This document shows, piece after piece, positions 1 through 7,162 of a DNA stretch of 11,732 nt (the stretch's first letter is position 1; every line of letters begins with the position of its first letter). This DNA is from Hirudo medicinalis (Eukaryota > Annelida > Clitellata > Hirudinida > Hirudinidae). Both the position numbers and the translations under genes were made by a program. The stretch is from positions 34,601 to 46,332 of the forward strand of contig MPNW01000700.1 in assembly GCA_011800805.1 (NCBI GenBank), given 5' to 3'. The notes below the pieces were generated by a model. That model was not told the origin of the DNA and made no database searches. It was given only the letters and a program-made list of their open reading frames with translations.

Positions 1-47
1 ATCAAAGTTGTAGGAGCCAGGAATGAGACGAGGATTCTCTTCGGGGA
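1..47 (-). CDS. Gene A exon 6 (partial): start of third FN3 domain
   Basis: Acceptor AAATGCAG opens the exon at 47 in phase 1. It encodes VPEENPRLIPGSYNFD and is cut by the window edge. The 47 bases match gene B exon 7 (10611-10657) at 46 positions, including nearly all synonymous sites, far above the similarity of the other exon pairs. Confidence 0.8.
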
Positions 48-2341
48 CTGCATTTCAATTGTTGAAATCTGCATCAACTCCTCCATCATCATCGTCATCG
101 TCATCACCATCACCATCATCGTCATCATCACTACTACCGTAATCATCACCCCACCACCGCCATCTTCATTTTCAATAGTTAAACTACGAAATAAAGGTTC
201 TGCTGTTGATCAGTCAACATGATCATCATCATCACATCAATGGCAATTCATTAATTAAGACCACCCACCGTCAGGTTTGGTCTGGAATTCATAGATGTAA
301 GGATCGCTGAAGATGCCACCATCGACGAGCGTACAAGTTATAATCACCGAATAGTTTGTGTGTGGCTTTAATTCTTTTAGGAGAAAGATTGAGCCCGCAT
401 AGTTCGAGGTCAACGTCTGACATAGAGTGCAAAAAAATGGTTGTGGATGAGATGGGATAAATATTTCTAACCTTGAGTTGTATTTTATCACCATCTTTAT
501 CGTCATCATCATCATCATCGTCGTCGTCGACATCGTCATCTCAATCATAGTCTTATTGACATCATGCCTCTTTTTGTTCAGTAAATAATATTTCTTTTTT
601 GGTTGCTGTAAATGTTGTGCCACGAAAACATAATTGTGTTGCAGTTTGGTCCAACAAGAAGCATTAGCAGAATTAAAATTTTCAAGTAGGACCATTTCAA
701 ACAATCAATTTGATAGGGAAATTTAAATCCACGTACCCATGAGGGTATTATTTCCAAACCATGCCAATTTATTCAAACGCATCCTGTTGTCTGAGAAAAT
801 GATTTCATCATTTGAAATCATTTTCAGAGTCATTCAATTTCCAAGTTAGGACCAGTGCCGGATTTAAGCGTGGTCAGGATGTGCCACTGCCCAAGGGCCT
901 CAAAAAAAAACCAAAGAAACCAATTTATATTTGCTTGTTTCGGGGTGGGGTTGGGGGCGCTGGACTGGACTGGCGCAGAGGCTTGTGGGCATTTTTTACA
1001 TTTTTGTTTTGATCACTCATCCGTCCGTCCGTCCATTCATCAGGCCATCCACCCGTCACTAGCGTTAGTATAATACTACTTTAATATTATATACTTAATT
1101 CATAAGAAGGGATCAAGAACAATAAGTTTCAAGACGATGGCAGCACAATGATGAAAAATTACTTTTCCTCTCCCTTTCAACTCCATACGGAAAATCACTT
1201 TATTGCTTTTGTTTCTCTTCACTTGCAACTCCACCCATCTGGACGACCATCCAATCAACGACACCTCGGCGATTCTTAATGGTTTTACTGAATAAGTATT
1301 TGGACGAATTTTTTTATTTTAATTATAATTATTTTTATAATAATAATATTACTAACTAATTAATGTCAAGTCCAGTACTCACCGAGAAGGTCAAAGTTGA
1401 TGCATTCTGAATGGGAGCATTTCGTAATCTCAGATGGTAAATGAGAGACACAAATACTAAAGCGATAAGTTGCTTTTATCAATCGAGGTCCATTGTTGTT
1501 GTTCAATTCGCATCTTCCTGGAAACGATTGGAAGCATTCGACGCCTGGATCGTATTCAGCATCACAGCTTCAAACAATAAAATATATCAACAATAATTGA
1601 AACAGATCTTATATAATAATTTAAACCTTAAATGCGTCGCTAACACTTTGGTTAGAAGAATTAAAATTTTATATTCAATTGGTCTATTATGAACTCTGGC
1701 TTCCCAGTGTTGGATGTTGATGTTTTGGATAAAATCATTTTCTCAATTTTTAGGAAGCACACAATTCTCAATTCAGTCGCACAAATTTAAGACTATTTTT
1801 CTTCTATTTTCCTACTTCTAATAATCATAACATCCTCTTTATTGGATATCAGCATAAAACTTTTAAAGTTTTTAAATCCGTGTCATAATAACCTACAAAG
1901 TTATTGCATTCACTCTGGTAATGACTTGAGGTCCCTGATCCTTCGGCTCCCATTCACAGAACAAGGATTCCCAATCTTCCTTCACGAAGCATCCGGTCAG
2001 TTTGGGTTCGACCAAAGGGGTTGAACTAGGATTATGCATTATGAACATAATATAATAAGAATAAGTTCAAGACAACATTTACTGGTTTTCGCTTTCTATT
2101 CATCAGTCTGTTAAATACCTTACTGAATTAGCGAATTTATTTTCTGAAAATTTCTCAAGATAAAGAGAGGAAATATATTTGTGATTCTTGATGTTATTAA
2201 TGAATGCATTTATTTTTAGACCCGCATGAGCTTATCCCAATGGTCAACGAAATATGCCTACTTTCCAAAACTTATCCATATTGACACTGAGGGGATGATG
2301 ACCAAAAATAAGATGAGTCTAAGTTGGCAATCGGTAACCAT
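1..2341 (-). CDS. Gene A: class I cytokine receptor paralog without Ig domain (partial, runs off left edge)
   Basis: Joined coding parts on the minus strand are 2341-2262, 2025-1897, 1567-1383, 1287-1163, 416-269 and 47-1, giving about 238 residues. Order: signal peptide (about 1-20), N-terminal cytokine-receptor module (about 27-131), second FN3-like module (132-222), start of a third FN3 domain (223-238). The first module has the class I hallmark of two early cysteines, the second within CEWEP, and eight cysteines in all. The second starts with VKP, as in gp130, and ends SDPYIYEF where WSXWS would be expected. Expected role: cell-surface or secreted receptor for a helical cytokine. Later FN3 domains, membrane span and tail lie off the window. 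It is the divergent paralog of gene B, with matching exon boundaries and phases. The join is inferred from splice consensus, phase and paralogy; no transcript was available. Confidence 0.85.
48..268 (-). repeat. Gene A intron 5 with ATC-type microsatellite (about 78-136)
   Basis: The 221-nt intron is dominated by imperfect ATC/GTC triplets from about 78 to 136, with a shorter ATC run near 220-236. The matching gene B intron (10383-10610) is about the same length (228 nt), but the interior does not align by eye. Only the bases at the two splice sites are shared. Confidence 0.75.
269..416 (-). CDS. Gene A exon 5: second half of second receptor module (FN3)
   Basis: A pyrimidine-rich acceptor ending ATGTCAG and donor GTGGGT bound 148 nt, phase 0 in and phase 1 out. 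The FN3 signature LKELKPHTNYSVIITC is clear (L..L.P.T.Y.V). The end, GIFSDPYIYEFQTKPDG, parallels GFLSDPFTFTFQTKPDG in gene B exon 6. Where most class I receptors carry WSXWS, both copies have SDP plus aromatics. There is an Asn-Tyr-Ser glycosylation site. The exon is ten codons shorter in the loop before the SDP motif than its paralog. Confidence 0.88.
500..541. repeat. ATC/GTC triplet microsatellite
   Basis: An imperfect tandem of TCATCATCATCATCATCGTCGTCGTCG type, one of several such tracts in the window. It lies in gene A intron 4 and explains the Met- and Thr-rich open frame seen there. Confidence 0.85.
795..825. repeat. Perfect 13-bp inverted repeat with 5-nt loop
   Basis: The left arm 795-807 (gaaaatgatttca) and right arm 813-825 (tgaaatcattttc) are exact reverse complements, separated by tcatt. 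It lies 28 nt from the possible hAT end. It could be a hairpin in transcript or DNA, or a relic of a small mobile element. No terminator role is implied in an animal gene. Confidence 0.8.
853..905 (+). mobile_element. Possible hAT-family transposon terminus
   Basis: The bases from 853 (cagtgccggattta) through about 905 (tgccactgcccaagggcctc) resemble, from memory, the terminal sequence of widespread animal hAT elements. No matching inverted terminus or 8-bp target duplication was found in the window, so this would be a relic of one end. An A-run follows at once. The family call is uncertain. Confidence 0.4.
1018..1050. repeat. Short TCCG/TCCA tandem run
   Basis: Three copies of the tetramer TCCG are followed by degenerate copies (tccattcat, ccatccac). 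Small, intronic, no function inferred. Confidence 0.6.
1163..1287 (-). CDS. Gene A exon 4: first half of second receptor module (FN3)
   Basis: Acceptor TATTCAG and donor GTAATT bound 125 nt, phase 1 in and phase 0 out. It begins VKPLRIAEVSLIGWSSRWVE and ends with KGRGK at the donor. Gene B exon 5 begins VKP and ends EGAGK with the same phases. The VKP start matches the linker into the third domain of gp130. The intron between this exon and exon 3 is only 95 nt, against 4138 nt in gene B. The donor GTAATT is weaker than others in the gene. Confidence 0.82.
1383..1567 (-). CDS. Gene A exon 3: second half of N-terminal module, cysteine-rich
   Basis: Acceptor TTGAAG and donor GTGAGT bound 185 nt, phase 2 in and phase 1 out. 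It has six cysteines, in the segments CDAEYDPGVEC, GRCEL, FSICVS, KCSH and SEC, and ends NFDLLG. Gene B exon 4 has the same entry and exit phases, a shared GKC/GRC landmark and the same LLG ending. Vertebrate class I modules usually need four cysteines; this one has eight across exons 2 and 3, so extra disulphides are likely. An Asn run (NNNN) precedes the central loop. Confidence 0.87.
1897..2025 (-). CDS. Gene A exon 2: first half of cytokine-receptor N-terminal module
   Basis: Acceptor CCTAG and donor GTAGGT bound a 129-nt exon, entered in phase 2 and left in phase 2. It encodes PLVEPKLTGCFVKEDW followed by LFCEWEP. This aligns with gene B exon 3 (PLVPPTFNGCVVHNW, MVCDWHP) and with the gp130 pattern of a first Cys, a short spacer and then CxW. 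These two cysteines form the first conserved disulphide of class I receptors. It follows directly after the signal-peptide exon with no room for an Ig exon in the 236-nt intron. Confidence 0.87.
2262..2341 (-). CDS. Gene A exon 1: start codon and signal peptide
   Basis: The start ATG (2341-2339) has a strong context (ACC before, G after). It encodes MVTDCQLRLILFLVIIPSVS, a typical signal peptide with a hydrophobic core LILFLVIIP and small residues before a likely cleavage site. The exon ends after two bases of a codon at a GTAGGC donor. This phase-2 end is exactly what the next exon (start 2025) needs and gives an Asn at the join. The matching phase on a non-obvious acceptor is the main support. 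An open frame on the opposite strand over the same bases is treated as a shadow. Confidence 0.78.
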
Positions 2342-2595
2342 GGTGAGAACATTTCCAAATCTACCATTAATTTAAAATTCATTTACTAGTTTAAAATTAT
2401 TACGTAATATAAGTTACTAAAATGTCAAAAACCAAACTTGTTTTGAAATATCATTCAATCGTTTTGATTCATAAAAATTTCTTTATTTATAATCTGTCTG
2501 GAAGCCAGACTACGACTAAGTTAGAGAAAAGAGCACTTTTATCTTGAACGTGTAAAGCAGGTACTTAAGTAGAATTCAATTTCATCCTAACAGGA

Positions 2596-2660
2596 AGTCA
2601 GGGTATATTTATATAGCGCAACTTCCCGCATGCTCTAAGACTTGCTTAGATCATAAATCT
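2596..2660. repeat. Possible dispersed-repeat fragment (TATATAGCGC type)
   Basis: The stretch with tatatttatatagcgcaac and tcccgcatgctctaag resembles, from memory, interspersed repeats in many invertebrate genomes that carry a tatatagcgc core followed by ctctaag-like sequence. No terminal repeats are visible. It could equally be unique promoter sequence with a TATA-like element. Confidence 0.25.
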
Positions 2661-3426
2661 TTATCCAGTCATAAATATGTCCACGATAGATGTATTAAGA
2701 TATGAAATATGTTAATTAGAGATTTATTAATTATGACACATCTCCATACCAGCGCGAGTCGTCTGGTCTCGAATTGTAAAAGGAACGAATTATGCAATTA
2801 ATACTTTAATGAAATGTATGTAAACTACATATTTAAATATTTTCAGAACTATTATTTGACTGTTAAAAGTCTTTTCGACATATTTTTACTTTCGCTCAGG
2901 AAAGGTTTAAGCGGAGATACGTACTTTTTTGTTACACGATTTCATGGTAGTTCAACAAAACTGAGTATAAAATATGGAACAAGGATGAGATTATAAAACA
3001 GGGTTTTTTTTGTTTATTGTTTGTTTGCGATATTACTTAAATCTGCCAAATGTCCCTCTTAGATCGTAAAATCTGTAATCTTTCAACTTAATGAAAAACA
3101 CCCTAAAATGTTGAGACGGATTATTTCAAAACCAGAATAAATATGTTTTTTGAAGAATTGAAGAGACATTTTTTTAAGATTCTTTTTCTTCTGCTTAATT
3201 CATAATTGGAATGAGACACGTAACTTTTCAAACCTCAGTCATATTGCACATAAAATCACACTTATTTTATTACCAATTTATATAAAAAAAAATAATTAAA
3301 GTGTTATGCTAAGCCCAAATGACTTAATATATAACCACACCATCGGAATGATGTTTACCTAGTGAGTTATTTCCTAGTTGTGAGGCAAGCGTTCGACAAT
3401 TTTTAGTCGGGAGCTTGGGTTCGGGA

Positions 3427-3432
3427 ATGTAA
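3427..3432 (+). promoter_or_regulatory. Start-stop upstream ORF (ATG TAA) before gene B start
   Basis: An ATG immediately followed by TAA ends 6 nt before the gene B start at 3439. If this base range is in the mature leader, it is a minimal upstream ORF that could stall or reduce initiation. It would have no effect if transcription or splicing starts downstream. Confidence 0.45.
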
Positions 3433-3438
3433 CCAATC

Positions 3439-3505
3439 ATGTCTGTAATTAAACTGAAGACATCTATTTTGATAATTTTGTTTTATACTCTTATCGATGC
3501 CGATG
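3439..3505 (+). CDS. Gene B exon 1: start codon and signal peptide
   Basis: The ATG has A at -3. The exon encodes a 22-residue leader with core ILIILFYTLI and ending DAD, a typical signal peptide. The exon leaves in phase 1 at a GTCGGT donor. This donor resembles the GTCAGT donors of exons 2, 3 and 5, and its phase fits exon 2, giving a Gly codon across the join. A later GT (3511) would be out of phase. Confidence 0.78.
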
Positions 3506-6500
3506 GTCGGTACCTCAATGGAAGTTAGTGTTCTTACAGTTAGAGTTTTAATAATAAGATTCGACATCACGGTTTGAAGATCACAATTTACTATGTTTCA
3601 CGGGAAAGATGTAAGAATAATTTATTGAAAATGTCAATTCAATCATAGGGATGTCGTCGACAACTTGTTGTGTACTCATTGATTTGACGTGTTAAGTATT
3701 GTAATTAGGTTACGTAATATATGTGACACGCAATTACAGTTAGTTGACACTAAGTTGTCACGAGTATCAACTTTTAAGAATCTGATTTTTTCTATGTCTA
3801 AAAGGATTTGCCGACTACTAAATAATGTAATTATTTAATTGTTGTCTTTAATTATTACCTTTAATTGGCGTAATTATTTTTTAATTATTGCTTATTTTCT
3901 GAATTGACTTAAAAATATTCATCAGGCATAAAACCGCTCAATCCGGTTTTGACGAGCGGATTGAACGGCAGCGGAGTGAACATTAGTTGCTCGTTGCCCG
4001 AATTTGTAAGCATCGATGGTGTGAACATCACATCCAACCTTCTCTACTTCAGTGCTGGAGAACTGATCACTTCCAGCGCCAGGATTGTGGACGACCTGAC
4101 GATAAATCTCACTCTGAAAGACGTTTCCAGGTTCCACAGTCACGTCAACGTCTTCTGTTACGCCAACGTTTCCGGAGTCCGGCACACAGTGGCTCAGTCG
4201 AGGATCGCCATCGTCGGTCAGTGCTTGCTTTCTTAGTGCACCGATCGTTTGATTTTGTCACGTGGAAGTCACGTGACGAATGTCGATCTCATTATCGTCG
4301 AGCGATCGGTATCGATGTCCATATCGAGGGTTTACGAAATTGTTGTTAATTAAGCAACGTCGTCCGCATAAATCGGCCGTGCAAATCGTTCGGCCATGTT
4401 TCGCTAGCAGACATTTAGGTTAAATGCACGTTAGGATTTGCAAGCATTACATTTGGAGGACCTAACGAATAATTGCTTAATTGCTCGACCTTTTGAACTT
4501 GAAGAAGTTTATTTTCACAAAAAATTAAACATTGGCAGAGCCGTTGGTGCCTCCGACCTTCAATGGCTGTGTGGTTCACAACTGGGTGGAGATGGTTTGT
4601 GACTGGCACCCTGCTCAACCAGACTTTGGCATCAAGACCGAGGTCTCCTTCTACTACAGCATTAAGTCAGTGGTCTTAAATGAATGTTATAATTTCATTG
4701 TCTCTGGAGATTACCGTTGTTGTTTGAATTAAGTAATTGCAAATATTTTGTTTTATTCGTTTTTTTGAGGTTTCGTTAAGGTAATAATTTTAGTTACACG
4801 TGCTGGAGCCAAGGTCTTCGGGATTTGTTTCGGTTATTTCATATTTTTGGTCGCGGTCGGTCGGTCGCAGGTGAAATTAGCATCGTCTAGGTGTTGCCTG
4901 GTTTCAGAGTGAACTGCAGAATGATTTTATTTTGTTAACGATGTCGAAAGAAGAAAAATCAAAAATTAATGATCAAACTAACAGGGATAGAAGGAATTGA
5001 GTCACTAACAGACAATGAAAATAATTGGACCATAAAAACATGTTTGTGATTTCATCTGAAAATGGAAAGGTATTTTTCAGCTGCCACAAAGGATTCGGCA
5101 AGTGTCCGAAGCAGCTGCCGGGCAAGTGTTTGTTCGAGCCCGGCTACTACCACAGCTCCCCCTACTGCGTGTTGGTCTGCTTCGACAATGCCAACGAAAA
5201 AGCCTGCTCCAATGTCACCTTGGTCGATAGCCAACTGTTGGGTGAGTGATTTCTGTAATCACATGATGAGGGTGATGATGCGATGATGCAGTCTTGTGAC
5301 GTTGGCGATCTCGATGATGGAAATGGTGGTTACAATGGCAGAAGGACTAAGAACTAAAAATAAGATAGAATTACTAATAAGGATAATAAGAATGATGATA
5401 ATAATTGCAATAACAAAGACGACGACGTTATTACCAGTATCGATCGACACGACCATGACGTCGTCACTTGCAGTGAGTGCTAAAAGCAGTCTGTCACTCA
5501 TAGTTGCAGAGTTGATGACGACGACGACCGTTATATTTATATTGGAAACACCGTTGTCATATCTCGTGTGGAATCGTGTAGGTTTACTGGAGTCGTTACA
5601 GACCGACATCTTTCGTTCGAACAACACATTCAGTACCTGGTAGCTAAAATTTCTAAGAATATTGGCATCATCCATCGTGTGCGCAGGTATGCAAATATAA
5701 AAACAGCACTTACATTGTTCTACTCATTTATGTATCCATATTTAAGCCGTTGTGATTTAAGTTGGGCTTCCAACTATTCAACTTGCTGACTTCCTTTACT
5801 TGATCTCCAGAAAAATTCCTACGTGTTGCTCTTTGTTTGCCCTGTGACTTTCGTATCGATCGTGCTTTTGTAAATTTCAACGCACTTAAAATTCACCAAA
5901 TAAATAATTTTCCTTTGGCCATTTTTATGTAAAAACTGGATCGTCATGTGCTGCCTCATCGTTTTGATAACATGTTTTTAAAAATATCTTCTTTAAGCTC
6001 GCATGCTGCTCGATCTCGTCAGGTAATTATAGATCGGCTTTTGCTAAATCTGTTGTCGGTTCTCGTTCGATCGTCTGCACTGGACCCGAGGTCTATGCCG
6101 ACTTTCCGCTCGGCATCTTCGGCCTTCCAAATTCGCTTTTAAGAAAGCTCTGAAACATTTCATTATAAACTCTTAATTCACCGATTACGCAATTTCATTA
6201 TCCGTTTACAGTTCATCTATCGACTTTATTTTGTATTTGATTGAAAGGCATTAAAAATCCCATACCTGGAAGCAGGACTTCCGCTCGCCAGAGTTTTCCA
6301 TTAGGACGATCCTTTCCCTTTTCAATTCTCATTTATAAGTGCGTTTTTTTTGTGTTTCAATAAAAGGCTCTAAAAAGGTGAAAAAAAGAATTATGACGAC
6401 GACGGTCGGTCCATCGGTCGATGAGGACGACCTTCAGAAATTGCGACGATGTCGGGCGACGATGACGATGTTTGGGTTTTAGTGAATGGACTGAAAAGTC

Positions 6501-7127
6501 ATTGCCTCAGCATTGACTGATGTAAACAACCCAGCTGCAGGTGTGATACAATAAGCAGCGCAAAGTTATTTTTAGCTGCTTTTGAAACCACCATTGTCGT
6601 CATCATCATAATCATCATAATCATCATCATCATCATCACAGTCATCAGTATCAGCATCGCTGGCATTATTATTACAGTCTTCTGCACTCTTGTTTTATAG
6701 ATTTTCCTTGCAAGCAAAGACGTTGAGAGCTATTAAGAGACAAAATTTTAAGTTTTTAATTTAAACAATTTTTTTTTTAATGAATTCGTCGCCTCGTTCG
6801 TTCGCTCAAGTGGAGGGTCCTAAGACGCATCTTACGGAATTTCACGATTCGGTCGTGAAAAAGTAAACCACTCGAGCAAACATGTAACCATCCAAAATAA
6901 GACAAAGACCCAGATGTTCATTCTCCGACGAGACTGTAAACAACAGCAACAACAACAACACTGGCTTTTGTCGTGACTCACGTGGTAATTGCAATCGATG
7001 GAATGTTGATAGACCTCAAAGGGTTCGTCCGCCTAGCGATCCCTTCGTCGCCGATTCGTTTAAGAAATGAACCCGTACATGGTGTAGTCTGTTATACGTG
7101 GATGTAGAAGTTACAACAACAACAACA

Positions 7128-7162
<35 letters not shown>

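Larger units (their letters stand above)
417..1162 (-). other. Gene A intron 4: repeats, hairpin and possible transposon end
   Basis: This 746-nt stretch holds no exon I can support. It contains an ATC/GTC microsatellite (about 500-541), a perfect 13-bp inverted repeat (795-825), a hAT-like terminal sequence (853-905), a G-rich patch (about 940-980) and a short TCCG run (1020-1034). Open frames of 60 to 72 codons on the plus strand between 812 and 1073 overlap the repeat-derived part and look like chance. Confidence 0.6.
2342..3438. promoter_or_regulatory. Shared upstream region between divergent receptor genes
   Basis: The two start codons lie 1097 bp apart and point away from each other, so this AT-rich region should hold both promoters and 5' leaders. 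A TATA-like run sits at 2604-2615. No exon is supported. A 60-codon open frame at 2814-2996 on the plus strand has no recognisable domain and is judged chance. Transcription start sites cannot be placed from sequence alone, and a non-coding first exon for either gene is possible. Confidence 0.45.

Noticed and set aside
2219..2341. Plus-strand open exon candidate resembling an FN3 start (contains LSQWS and KMSLSWQSV)
   Set aside because: The same bases on the minus strand give a better signal peptide with a strong start context and a donor whose phase 2 fits the next gene A exon. No plus-strand partner exon with a fitting phase was found.
2814..2996. 60-codon plus-strand frame in the intergenic region
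   Set aside because: Short and AT-rich, with no domain, and located in the presumed promoter region.
3922..4185. 87-codon minus-strand open frame
   Set aside because: It is the antisense shadow of the gene B Ig exon and shows no domain.
5259..5675. 138-codon minus and 115-codon plus overlapping frames
   Set aside because: Both are Ile/Val/Met/Thr-rich products of degenerate triplet sequence and the edge of the LINE relic, with no recognisable protein.
6499..6717. Minus-strand frame with a poly-Met/Ile run
   Set aside because: It is translated from a TCA microsatellite.
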